Source of the DNA: Oleomonas cavernae
GTDB lineage: Bacteria; Pseudomonadota; Alphaproteobacteria; Zavarziniales; Zavarziniaceae
Assembly (NCBI RefSeq): GCF_003590945.1
Contig: NZ_QYUK01000011.1
Span: forward strand, 214,001-278,000
Direction of reading: 5' to 3'
DNA: 64,000 bases
Shown here: piece by piece, positions 17,871-26,692 of the stretch
Layout: each line of letters begins with the position of its first letter
Position numbering within the stretch: position 1 is the first letter of the stretch
The notes under the pieces: generated by a model
What the model was told of the DNA's origin: nothing
Databases searched by the model: none
What the model saw: the letters and a program-made list of their open reading frames with translations, nothing else
Translations under genes and position numbers: made by a program

Positions 17871-17997
17871 CTCTCCTCCGCATTTCGCCGAAGGTGCGGC
17901 GCCGGAGAACCGCCTTCCACCCCCCTATTAGAGGTGCTGGACGGTAATCCCGGCTCGGGCTGTCCTGCGACGAATGAAACAGGGGAGGCGAGGCGCC

Positions 17998-19629
17998 ATG
18001 GAATTCGACTACGTCATTGTCGGTGCGGGCTCGGCCGGCTGCGTGCTGGCCAATCGACTGACGGAGGACGGCCGCAGCAAGGTCTGCCTCATCGAAGCAG
18101 GCACCAGGAAATCGTCACCCCTTGTGCGCTGGCCCGGCATGTTCGGCATGAACATGCTAATCCACCGTCACAACTGGGCATTCAATTCCGTGCCCAACCC
18201 GGCAACCGGCGGACGCCGCCATTTCCTGCCGCGCGGCAAGGGCCTTGGCGGCTCCTCCGCGATCAACGCCATGGTCTATATCCGGGGCGACGCGTCGGAC
18301 TACGACACCTGGGCGCAGGCAGGGAATCGCGGTTGGGCCTATCAGGACGTCCTACCCTATTTCCGCAAGGCAGAGGACAACGCCCGCGGCGCCGACGACC
18401 ATCACGGTGCCGGCGGGCCGCTCCATGTCTCCGACACCCACTATGGCTATGTGCCGAACCTGAAATTCATAGAGGCAGCGGTCCAGGCGGGCTTTCCCCA
18501 CAATGCGGACTTCAACGGCGCGCAGTTCGAGGGGGTCGGCCTCTATCAGTTCACAATCAAGGATGGGCGGCGCTGGGGTGTGCGCCAGGCCTATCTGGAA
18601 CCGGCATTATCGCGTTCCAACTTGGCCGTGCTGACCGACGCGCGCGTGCTCAAGCTGGCGATGGACGGCCGGCGGGCGATGGGCGTCGTGATCGACCAGC
18701 AGGGCAAGCGCCAGACGATCAAGGCCCGGCGCGAGGTGATATTGGCCGGTGGCAGCTTTGGGACCCCGCAGGTATTGCTGCTCTCAGGGATAGGGCCCGC
18801 CGATGAGCTGAGGGGCAAGGGCATCGGCGTCGCCCACGATCTGCCCGGCGTCGGCCGCAATTTACAGGAACATCCCGACGTCGCAGCAGTCTACACGTCA
18901 AGGAAGCGCGATGGCTTCGTGATGAATGGCGCCGGCCTTGCGAAGATGGCGGGGGCGGGCCTCTCCTATCTCGTCGGGCGGCGCGACAATATGCTGGGCC
19001 GCTCGGTCACCCAGGCGGGCGGCTTCGTCAAGTCTGATCCCTCGGTCGACGTTCCCGATCTGCAATTCCACTTCGTGCCACTGATCTTCGTCGATCACGG
19101 CCGCGACACCAAAGCGATGGGCCGCCACGGTCTGTCACTGCACGCATGTTTCCTGCGTCCCTACAGCCGCGGCAGCGTAACCCTGGCCTCGCCCAGTCCG
19201 TTCGACGATCCGGCGATCGACATCGGTCTGCTGTCCGATCCGCGCGATATCGAGCGGCTGGTCAAAGGGGTGAAGCTGTGCCGCCGCATTCTGCAGCAGC
19301 CCGCCCTGGCCGACCATCTCGACAGGGAACTAATCCCGGGCGACGAGGTACGCAGCGACGCGGAGTTGGAAGCGGCGGTCCGCCAACACTGTGAGCACGT
19401 CTATCATCCGGTCGGCACCTGCAAGATGGGGCGAGACTCGATGGCGGTGGTCGGCGACGATCTGAAGGTTCACGGCATCGCGGGCCTGCGCGTGGCCGAT
19501 GCATCAATCATGCCGACGCTGGTCTCCGGAAATACCAACGCCCCGACGATCATGATCGCTGAGAAAGCGGCGGACATCATCAGGGAGCGTGTCGCGCTGC
19601 CGCGGGAGGAAACCCGCAACGTCGCTTGA
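17998..19629 (+). CDS. GMC-family alcohol dehydrogenase (AlkJ/choline dehydrogenase-like)
   Basis: A 543-residue FAD flavoprotein of the GMC family. The FAD-binding GAGSAG is at residues 9-14, and GMC signatures follow (GKGLGGSSAINAMVYIRG; GSFGTPQVLLLSGIGP). The C-terminal HPVGTCKMG and NTNAPTIMIAEKAADI are typical of the choline dehydrogenase/AlkJ branch. Such enzymes oxidise primary alcohols to aldehydes, delivering electrons to the respiratory chain. The start at 17998 follows GGGAGG. It converges on the ferredoxin/P450 pair with a terminator between them. Oxidation of 1-alkanols made by the P450 is the likely role, by context. Confidence 0.9.
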   Translation: MEFDYVIVGAGSAGCVLANRLTEDGRSKVCLIEAGTRKSSPLVRWPGMFGMNMLIHRHNWAFNSVPNPATGGRRHFLPRGKGLGGSSAINAMVYIRGDASDYDTWAQAGNRGWAYQDVLPYFRKAEDNARGADDHHGAGGPLHVSDTHYGYVPNLKFIEAAVQAGFPHNADFNGAQFEGVGLYQFTIKDGRRWGVRQAYLEPALSRSNLAVLTDARVLKLAMDGRRAMGVVIDQQGKRQTIKARREVILAGGSFGTPQVLLLSGIGPADELRGKGIGVAHDLPGVGRNLQEHPDVAAVYTSRKRDGFVMNGAGLAKMAGAGLSYLVGRRDNMLGRSVTQAGGFVKSDPSVDVPDLQFHFVPLIFVDHGRDTKAMGRHGLSLHACFLRPYSRGSVTLASPSPFDDPAIDIGLLSDPRDIERLVKGVKLCRRILQQPALADHLDRELIPGDEVRSDAELEAAVRQHCEHVYHPVGTCKMGRDSMAVVGDDLKVHGIAGLRVADASIMPTLVSGNTNAPTIMIAEKAADIIRERVALPREETRNVA

Positions 19630-19644
19630 TGGTTCTGAAAAAAA

Positions 19645-19670
19645 GGGCGGGCCGCGACAGCGGCCCGCCC
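19645..19670 (-). terminator. Terminator between GMC gene and ferredoxin gene
   Basis: An 11-base perfect stem (GGGCGGGCCGC with its complement, GACA loop) is preceded on the + strand by seven As, so the minus-strand transcript ends in Us. It therefore ends the P450-ferredoxin operon and may also stop the converging GMC transcript. Confidence 0.8.
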
Positions 19671-19695
19671 TGAGGTGGGGAGGAAAGGTATCCCC

Positions 19696-20016
19696 TCAGT
19701 GCTGGGCGGCGGGCAGATGCACGGTCATGCCTGCGACGCAGGGCGAAACCTTGATCTGGCAGGCGAGACGCGAGCCTTCGGTCGGATTAGGCGTAAATTC
19801 GAGCAGCGAGGCTTCCATCTCGCTCTTTTCCGGCAGCCGGGCCAGCCATTCCGGGTCGATGTGGATATGGCAGGTGGCACAGGCGCAGGCGCCGCCGCAA
19901 TCCGCGTCGATGCCGGGAACCATGTTGGCGACGGCGCCCGCCATGATGCTGTTGCCGTCCGCGACATCGATTTCGTGACGGGTGCCGTTGTGTTCAATGA
20001 AGATGATGGTGCTCAT
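19696..20016 (-). CDS. [2Fe-2S] ferredoxin, adrenodoxin type
   Basis: A 106-residue soluble ferredoxin. Ligands C40, C46, C49 and C86 give the C-x5-C-x2-C-x36-C spacing of adrenodoxin-like proteins that feed bacterial P450s. It starts 13 bases after the P450 stop with a GAGG ribosome site, so the two are co-transcribed. It would shuttle single electrons from a reductase to the P450. No free-standing ferredoxin reductase is in the window; the fusion protein at 16029-17870 or a gene elsewhere must supply it. Confidence 0.93.
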   Translation of the reverse strand: MSTIIFIEHNGTRHEIDVADGNSIMAGAVANMVPGIDADCGGACACATCHIHIDPEWLARLPEKSEMEASLLEFTPNPTEGSRLACQIKVSPCVAGMTVHLPAAQH

Positions 20017-20029
20017 GACGCTGTATTCC

Positions 20030-21289
20030 TCAGCCGCGGATGCGGGCGGGCAATGACGAGTAGCCCTTGACGAAAGACGAGTAGACGCGCGTCGGCTCGC
20101 CGACGACCTCGATCGGTTGGTCGGGCCACCGCTTCAGGATCTCCTCCCAGACGATACGAAGCTGCATTTCGCCCAGACGGTTGCCGACGCAGCGATGGAT
20201 GCCGAAGCCGAAAGACAGATGCTGTCGTGGCCGGGCGCGATCGATGATGAAGTTGTTCGGGCGCTCGACTGCCTCTTCGTCCCGGTTGCCCGAGACGTAC
20301 CACATGACCACCTTCTCGCCAGCACGAATGGTCTTGCCGCCTAGGACGGTGTCCATCTTCGCGGTGCGGCGCATGTGGGCGAGCGGGGTCTGCCAGCGAA
20401 TGATTTCCGGCACCATGCTGGAGATCAGTGCGGGGTTCTCGCGCAGCTTGCGATACTGCTCGGGATTCTGGCTGAGGGCGAGGAGGCCGCCGGTAATCGA
20501 ATTGCGCGTGGTGTCGTTGCCGCCGACGATCAGCAGCATCAGATTGCCCAGGAACTCTTCGGGTGACATATGGCGCATGGCATCCGAGTGGGCCATCATC
20601 GAGATCAAGTCGTTGCCTGGCGCCGCATTCACCCGTTCGTTCCACAGACGGGTGAAATAGGCACCGCACTCCATGATCTCGGCCATCTTCTGCTCGTGGC
20701 TTTCGATAATGCCCGAGCCCGGGGTGGCGGTCGCGACATCGGACCAGCGGGTCAGTTTGCGGCGATCTTCCCAGGGGAAGTCGAACAGCGTCGCCAGCAT
20801 CTGGGTGGTCAGCTCGATCGAGACGCGCTCGACCCAGTTGAAGGTCTCGTTTCTCGGCAGGCCGTCGAGGATTTCACCGACGCGGGACCGGATGGTCGTT
20901 TCGAGTTTCGCCAGGTTTTCGGGTGAGACGACAGGGCTCACCGTCTTGCGCTGTTCGTCGTGCTTGGGCGGGTCCATGGCGATGAACATGGGCAGGCCGG
21001 TCGACGCGTTGCCGTCCTCGATGGTGATGCCGCCCATGGTCGTGTCGGACGAGAAGATGTGGTGGCTGGTCTCCACCTGCATGATGTCCTTGTACTTGGT
21101 CACCGACCAATAAGGCCCATACATGCCGTTGGCGCACCAGTGGACCGGGTCTTCCCGGCGGAGGCGCTCGAAAAAGGGCCACATCGTGTCGTCACGGAAC
21201 CGCGCAGGGTCGCTCACGTCGATTTCGGCGAGCGGCATCGACCAGGCGTCGGTGGCGGGACCTTGTCTCAAAGCGGCTGTTTCGCTCAT
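20030..21289 (-). CDS. Cytochrome P450, CYP153-type alkane terminal hydroxylase
   Basis: A 419-residue soluble class I P450. The I-helix reads LIVGGNDTTRNSITGG, the ExxR helix EIIRW, and the heme-binding loop FGFGIHRCVGNRL with ligand C367. Long stretches such as PMFIAMDPPKHD, RKTVSPVVSPENLA and HMRRTA agree with my memory of CYP153A alkane omega-hydroxylases. These convert medium-chain n-alkanes to 1-alkanols. It heads an operon with the ferredoxin and is divergent from the RND exporter, with 452 bases between. Substrate range cannot be read from sequence; subfamily naming needs an identity calculation. Confidence 0.92.
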   Translation of the reverse strand: MSETAALRQGPATDAWSMPLAEIDVSDPARFRDDTMWPFFERLRREDPVHWCANGMYGPYWSVTKYKDIMQVETSHHIFSSDTTMGGITIEDGNASTGLPMFIAMDPPKHDEQRKTVSPVVSPENLAKLETTIRSRVGEILDGLPRNETFNWVERVSIELTTQMLATLFDFPWEDRRKLTRWSDVATATPGSGIIESHEQKMAEIMECGAYFTRLWNERVNAAPGNDLISMMAHSDAMRHMSPEEFLGNLMLLIVGGNDTTRNSITGGLLALSQNPEQYRKLRENPALISSMVPEIIRWQTPLAHMRRTAKMDTVLGGKTIRAGEKVVMWYVSGNRDEEAVERPNNFIIDRARPRQHLSFGFGIHRCVGNRLGEMQLRIVWEEILKRWPDQPIEVVGEPTRVYSSFVKGYSSLPARIRG

Positions 21290-21741
21290 TTCCTAACTCC
21301 CTGTCGCCCCTTTCGAGGCATTGATCATTGATGGTCTTGGCGGGTAGGCCCGCGGCCGAATCCGATCTGCACCAATGTGAAGATCTGATCACTTTTCACC
21401 TTCAGCCATCATGTGATCGACGGGGCCCCCCTCGATCGAGTGGGAACGCTGAGTGCGGCGCGCGCTGGCGACGCTTCCCTCCGTTTTGGGAGAATTCCGG
21501 CTTAGGCCAACCCTTCCGGGTGGGGGGCAGCGTCCCTGCCTTGGGCGCAGTCTTTGCCGACTTCGGGAAAGCGCACACCAATAGCGCGGCCAGAAGACAA
21601 GGCGCCGGGCCAACCGGTCGCAAGGGAGGAAGCGAATGACGCGAAAAATCGCGTTGGGGCCTATTCAAGACGCGCCCCATCAAACCATGCAGATGGCCGT
21701 CAGGCCAGCGTTCCACCGCCAGACAGGGGACTCGTAGGCCA
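21290..21741. promoter_or_regulatory. Divergent promoter region between P450 operon and RND operon
   Basis: A 452-base gap separates the divergent P450 and RND starts. It must hold promoters for both operons and is the natural target for the AlkS-like regulator encoded at 28742. I see the sequence TGATCAC (21387-21393) and several GC-rich short repeats but no convincing operator or sigma box. Confidence 0.5.
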
Positions 21742-24177
21742 GTGCAGAATTTCAGCTATCGCCTGTCGCATGCGATCATGAAAAATCGGGGCTTCTCGAT
21801 TCTGATCATCGCGCTCATCACCGTTTTCTTCGGCTGGGGCTGCCGCCAGGTCGAACTGCGAACGATCTTTTCCGATCTGCTGCCGGCGGACCATCCGTAC
21901 GTGCAGACGTTCAAGGATCATCCCAACTTCGGCAACCCGCTGACCGTAACCATCATGGTCAAACGGACCGACGGCGATATCTATAATATCGAAACCCTGC
22001 AGAAGATCTGGAACCTGACCCGCGAGATCGACCTCGCACCCGCCGTCGATCATGACCAGGTGATCTCGATCTCGACCGAGAAGGTCCGCTATGCCGAGGC
22101 AACGCCGACGGGTATCGACACCCAGCCGGTGATGGGCGACACCATCCCCTCGACCCAGGCGGATATCGACGAATTCAGGCGTCGTGTCGACATGGCGCCG
22201 CTGGCGCGCCGTTTCTATATCTCGCAAGACGGCACCGCGACCCTGATCACGGCGACGTTCATCGAGCGCCTGCTCGATTACGGCGAGACCTTTGAATACA
22301 TGCAGAAGATCGTCGAGGAAGCGCGCGACGAGCATCACGAGGTACATATGGCGGGCATGCCGGCCCTGACCGGCTGGGTATACCGCTATCAGCAGCAGAT
22401 GCTGGGCATCTTCGGCATCACTGGCGCCGCCCTGCTGCTCTGCCTCATTCTCTACATGCGCAATCTCGCGGGCGTGCTTGCGCCCATTATCACCTCGGCG
22501 GTTACGGCGGTATGGGGCTTCGGCTTCGTCGGCTGGCTCGGCCTCGCGGTCGAGCCGCTGATCATGGTGGTGCCGCTGCTGCTGGTCGCACGCTCATTCA
22601 GCCACTGCGTGCAGTTCACCGAGCGCTACTATGAAATCTACCTTCATGTCGGCGATCGGCGTAAGGCCGCTGAGATCGCGCTTTCGGTCATGATGGCGCC
22701 CTCCGTCCTCGGCATTTTCACCGATGTCGCGGGCCTGGCACTCATCGCCGTCGCGCCCATTCCCGCCATGGAGCGCTTCGCGATCTTCTGTGCCTGGTGG
22801 GCGGCGATGATCGTGCCGGCCAACGTGTTCTTCTCGCCACTGGTGCTTTCGCTTCTGCCGCCGCCCAAGAACGTGCGCCAGATCACCGGCGCCGATGGTG
22901 ACGTCGGCTTCCATGCGGCTATCAAGCGTTTCCTCGGCCACATCTCGAAGCTGAGCTATGGCCGCGCCGCCCGCGTCACTACCGTCTTCTTCGTCATCGT
23001 CTCGGCCTATTCGTTCCACCGGTTCTCGCAGATGGAGGTCGGCAACCCGGTGGAGGGCAGCAACATCCTCTGGGAGGATGGGGAGTTCAACAAGGCGGTG
23101 GCGGCCATCAACCGCAACTTCCCCGGCGTGAATACCCTGGAGATCGTGCTGGAGGCGAAGAACCCGATCAATCCGAACCGGGTGGCACGCCAGGCCGAAA
23201 CCATCCTGACCATGGCTCAGATCCAGTACGCGCTGGAGCACATGGAGAATCCGCCCCGCGCGACCTTATCCTTCGCGGACTATCTGCCCGAGGCCAACCG
23301 CCTGTTCGCCGGCGGCAATCCGAAGTGGGCGCCGCTCGACCCGAACGATGCGTCCATGGGGGCCGCGGTCGGCGCCGTGATGTTCGGGACAAGCCCCAAG
23401 GCCTTCCTGCATGTCGCCGACTTCGAGCAACAGAACGCCACGGTCTCGCTCTGGTACCCGGACAACAAGCAGGAAACGGTCGACCGGGCGCTCGCCCAGG
23501 CCCGCCAAGCGGTGGAACTCGTCGGTGCGGATCACCCGGATTTCAAGATACGCCTCGCTACCGGCACGATCCCCCTGCAGCAGTCGATCAACGACACGGT
23601 CGCCCACTATGAGATGATCATTCTGGCCTGCCTCAATCTCGTCATCCTGATCGGCTGTGCCTACGCCTACCGTTCGGTGGTGGCCGGATTCTTCCTGCTG
23701 ATCCCCGTCAACCTCGCCAATATCTACCTCGGCGCGGCCATGACGGAGATGGGCATCGGTCTCGACGTCAATACCCTGCCGATCGCAGCGATCGGCATCG
23801 GCGTCGGCATCGACTACGGCATCTATCTGCTGTCCCGCATCTGCGAGGAATACCAGGCCACCAAGCGTTACGACACGGCGATCCGTGCGGCCGTGATGAC
23901 CACCGGCAAGGCGATCATGTTCACGGCAACCATCGTCGCCGCCGGTCTGATCCCCTGGACCTTCATGTCCGACTTGAAGTTCCTCGCCGACATGGGCCGG
24001 CTGCTCCTGATGGTCATGACCATCAACATGGTGCTCGCCATCGTGGCACTGCCCCTGCTGGTTTGGCTGTTCAAGCCGCGTTTCGTAACTCGGAACGACC
24101 TGCTGGTCGGCGAATCAATAGACCTCAGCCAGTACACCGAGGGGCGCAATCTCGACCAGCCAGCCTTTGCCAAGTAA
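21742..24177 (+). CDS. RND superfamily transporter (HAE3/MMPL-like)
   Basis: An 811-residue inner-membrane protein with the duplicated RND layout: TM1 near residues 18-34, a large periplasmic loop (about 35-220), a cluster of TM segments (225-390), a second TM and periplasmic loop (415-620), and a final TM cluster with GIGVGIDYGIYLLSRI. It lacks the length of drug-efflux AcrB proteins and resembles the MMPL/HAE3 group, including HpnN-like lipid transporters. It starts with GTG at 21742, or ATG at 21778. It heads an operon with DUF1329, YCF48-like and DUF1302 proteins. I infer movement of hydrophobic molecules between inner membrane and periplasm. Confidence 0.88.
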   Translation: MQNFSYRLSHAIMKNRGFSILIIALITVFFGWGCRQVELRTIFSDLLPADHPYVQTFKDHPNFGNPLTVTIMVKRTDGDIYNIETLQKIWNLTREIDLAPAVDHDQVISISTEKVRYAEATPTGIDTQPVMGDTIPSTQADIDEFRRRVDMAPLARRFYISQDGTATLITATFIERLLDYGETFEYMQKIVEEARDEHHEVHMAGMPALTGWVYRYQQQMLGIFGITGAALLLCLILYMRNLAGVLAPIITSAVTAVWGFGFVGWLGLAVEPLIMVVPLLLVARSFSHCVQFTERYYEIYLHVGDRRKAAEIALSVMMAPSVLGIFTDVAGLALIAVAPIPAMERFAIFCAWWAAMIVPANVFFSPLVLSLLPPPKNVRQITGADGDVGFHAAIKRFLGHISKLSYGRAARVTTVFFVIVSAYSFHRFSQMEVGNPVEGSNILWEDGEFNKAVAAINRNFPGVNTLEIVLEAKNPINPNRVARQAETILTMAQIQYALEHMENPPRATLSFADYLPEANRLFAGGNPKWAPLDPNDASMGAAVGAVMFGTSPKAFLHVADFEQQNATVSLWYPDNKQETVDRALAQARQAVELVGADHPDFKIRLATGTIPLQQSINDTVAHYEMIILACLNLVILIGCAYAYRSVVAGFFLLIPVNLANIYLGAAMTEMGIGLDVNTLPIAAIGIGVGIDYGIYLLSRICEEYQATKRYDTAIRAAVMTTGKAIMFTATIVAAGLIPWTFMSDLKFLADMGRLLLMVMTINMVLAIVALPLLVWLFKPRFVTRNDLLVGESIDLSQYTEGRNLDQPAFAK

Positions 24178-24227
24178 CCGCCCACGAGAGAAGACCAAAT
24201 AGAAAATCCAATCCTGGAGACTAAGCA

Positions 24228-25607
24228 ATGCATATCATGAAGTTCGACAAGGGTTACAGCCGCCGCCAGTTCCTGACAAAGTCGGCACAGGCCGGCCTCT
24301 CGCTCGGCATGCTGACGGCGATGTGGCCCGAGATCGCCCGTTCGGGCGACATCACCAAGGTCTACCCGGAAGAACTGCTCTCGATCGAGGCCTACACCAA
24401 GGGCAAGCTCAAGACCGGCGACATCGTCGACGCCAACAATGTCGATATCGTCAAGGACCTGCTCGATCCCTCCGCCTACAAGCAGGTGAAGGAGATGGGG
24501 CGGAAGATCCGCCTCGTGAAGACGACGACGGACGTCACCAAGCTGTTCCCGCACCGGTATCTCGAGGCAACGCTCAAAAACAAGGGCAAGGCAAAGCTGG
24601 ACGCCAAGGGCAACGTCGTGATCGAGAACGGCGATCCCTGGATCGGCGGAAATCCCTTTCCCGATGCGAAGGATGGCGTGGAGGCATTCGCCAACATCAC
24701 CCTGTCGTGGGGCCGCCACGACCAGACGCTCTATGCCATCAAGGACTGGGACATTTCGCCGAGTGGCACGGTGTCATATCAGTATGATTTCTGCTGGTGC
24801 GAGCAGAATGCGACAGGTCTCATTTATAACCCGGAAGGCCCTTATTGGCAGGGCAAGAAGGACCGAGCCCGTTACCAGTCTGTATGGTTTGTCTCGCCGA
24901 ACGACGTGCGCGGCACCTCATTCCTCAACGAATGGTACTACGACCAGACCCAGTTCCCGGACTTATTTGGTTACCTGCCGGCCTTCAAGCGTGAGCGCCG
25001 TTTCCCAACCAACCAGCGGTTCGAGCCGCTGGTACCCGGCATCACCATCTTCCTGTCCGACGCCTGGGCGGCAGGCGATCCCATGCTGACCTGGGGCAAC
25101 TACAAGGTGATCGAGACCAAGCCGCACCTCGGCGCAGTGTCCGAGAACTGGGCGGGCGACGACCCGAACTGGGAAAAGCCGGCCCACGGCGGCCCGAAGG
25201 ATCAGACCTTCTGGCTGTCCAACATGGAACTCTGCCCCGAGGTGCTGGTGGTCGAATGCGAACCAACCGGTTACCCGAGGGCGCCGGTCGGCAAGAAGCG
25301 CGTCTACATCGATGCCCGCAACATGATGTTCATTGCCTACCTGACCTACGATCGCCGCGGCGAGATGTGGAAATCCTTCGAGCCCGCGTTCGGCCTCTAC
25401 GACACGGGCAAGAACAAGGTGATGGACGGCGACCACGTCCATTGGTCCTGGGCCCACTTCACCTGCCACGATCTCCAGGCGAACCGCATGAGTCGCGCGC
25501 TGAAGGCCAAGGAGATCACCGGCGGCTATCAGTCGGGATTCAACCAGGGCGACGGCATCCACGACCAGTACCTGACCATTCAGGCGATCCGACGCCTTGG
25601 CGCCTGA
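24228..25607 (+). CDS. DUF1329 protein, Tat-exported, first paralogue
   Basis: A 459-residue protein with a twin-arginine signal (SRRQFL near residue 11, then a hydrophobic stretch), which implies folded export to the periplasm. The rest is the DUF1329 domain (LLSIEAYTKGKL, PWIGGNPFPD, TNQRFEPLVPG). DUF1329 is described as having a LolA/LolB-like fold, which suggests carriage of lipid-like ligands. It is 50 bases downstream of the RND gene and followed by the YCF48-like gene. Its paralogue at 33004-34380 shares most motifs. A periplasmic shuttle between pump and outer-membrane barrel is the simplest model; this is inference. Confidence 0.85.
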   Translation: MHIMKFDKGYSRRQFLTKSAQAGLSLGMLTAMWPEIARSGDITKVYPEELLSIEAYTKGKLKTGDIVDANNVDIVKDLLDPSAYKQVKEMGRKIRLVKTTTDVTKLFPHRYLEATLKNKGKAKLDAKGNVVIENGDPWIGGNPFPDAKDGVEAFANITLSWGRHDQTLYAIKDWDISPSGTVSYQYDFCWCEQNATGLIYNPEGPYWQGKKDRARYQSVWFVSPNDVRGTSFLNEWYYDQTQFPDLFGYLPAFKRERRFPTNQRFEPLVPGITIFLSDAWAAGDPMLTWGNYKVIETKPHLGAVSENWAGDDPNWEKPAHGGPKDQTFWLSNMELCPEVLVVECEPTGYPRAPVGKKRVYIDARNMMFIAYLTYDRRGEMWKSFEPAFGLYDTGKNKVMDGDHVHWSWAHFTCHDLQANRMSRALKAKEITGGYQSGFNQGDGIHDQYLTIQAIRRLGA

Positions 25608-25688
25608 TCGTCCGGCAAGCTGGTGGAAAGACAAGGGCCGGCGCCGAGGCGCGCCGGCCCGACAGGGCGGAAACAGGGGTAAAGGGAC

Positions 25689-26663
25689 ATGGGAAGCAGG
25701 ATCGGCTGTATCGGCAGGCGCTTCGGGGCGATGGCCGGCGGGCTATTGCTAGCGGCGGGGGCGGCATTTGCGCAGACGGGGCCTACGCTCGACACGGTCA
25801 GGCAGGGCACGGCGCATGAGGCCATCTATTGCCTGAGCCAGAGCGGCAGCGGCGAACGGCTTGCCGTGGGCGTGCCCAATCTTCTCTTCACCAGCGGGGA
25901 CGCCGGCCGAACCTGGCAGCGGGTGACTGAGGTCAACAGTGCGAGCGCCTATCTGGGCTGCACCATGAACAGTGATGTCGCGCTCGTCGTCGGCCAGCAG
26001 GGCGTGATGCTGCGGCGGGACCTCAAGGGTTGGACCAAGGTCGAATCCGGTACCGAGGCGCGGCTGTTCGCGGTCGACGCCAATCAGGCCGGCCGGGCCG
26101 TGGCCGTTGGCGCCTTCGGCACTATCCTCGTCTCGGCGGATAAGGGGCGGACCTGGAAGAAGATCGATTTCGATTGGAACCGGACGAACGACCAGGGCTT
26201 CGAGCCCCATCTCTACAGCGTCAGCCTCGATGCTGACGGTAGCATGACCATCGTCGGCGAATTCGAGTTGATCATGCGCTCGTCGGACGGCGGTGACTCC
26301 TGGGATATTGTCCATCGTGGCACCGCCTCCCTCTTCGACCTGAAGATCGAGGAGAGTGGCATCGGCTATGCAGCAGGCCAGAACGGCAAGGTCCTGCGTA
26401 CGCGCGATCACGGCAATGCCTGGGAAGTGGTGGAGACCGGCACCAAAGCCAACCTGCTGGGCATCGCCCGAGGCGAAGACGGCAAGACCCTGATAACTGG
26501 GCTTCGCACCATGCTGGTCACGACCGATACATCCTCGACTGTGACGCCCCTGATGGCGGGAGACATTGCCACGACCTGGTATCAACCAGCGATTGCGGCC
26601 AAGGGCAGCGGATGGATCGTCGGCGGACATACCGGCCGCATCGTTCGTGTCAGCCAGAACTAG
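25689..26663 (+). CDS. YCF48-like beta-propeller protein, exported
   Basis: A 324-residue protein with a Sec-type signal peptide ending near AFAQTGP. The mature part consists of BNR/YCF48-type blades with repeated SxDxGxxW motifs (TSGDAGRTWQ, SADKGRTWKK, SSDGGDSWD, TRDHGNAWE). Photosystem II assembly factor Hcf136 belongs to the same fold family; here the role must differ. It lies within the RND-DUF1329-DUF1302 operon, 81 bases after DUF1329, with the DUF1302 gene starting 29 bases on. It may chaperone or scaffold the envelope complex. Confidence 0.85.
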   Translation: MGSRIGCIGRRFGAMAGGLLLAAGAAFAQTGPTLDTVRQGTAHEAIYCLSQSGSGERLAVGVPNLLFTSGDAGRTWQRVTEVNSASAYLGCTMNSDVALVVGQQGVMLRRDLKGWTKVESGTEARLFAVDANQAGRAVAVGAFGTILVSADKGRTWKKIDFDWNRTNDQGFEPHLYSVSLDADGSMTIVGEFELIMRSSDGGDSWDIVHRGTASLFDLKIEESGIGYAAGQNGKVLRTRDHGNAWEVVETGTKANLLGIARGEDGKTLITGLRTMLVTTDTSSTVTPLMAGDIATTWYQPAIAAKGSGWIVGGHTGRIVRVSQN

Positions 26664-26692
26664 AACCGGTGACAAAGGGATCAGGGGGAAAC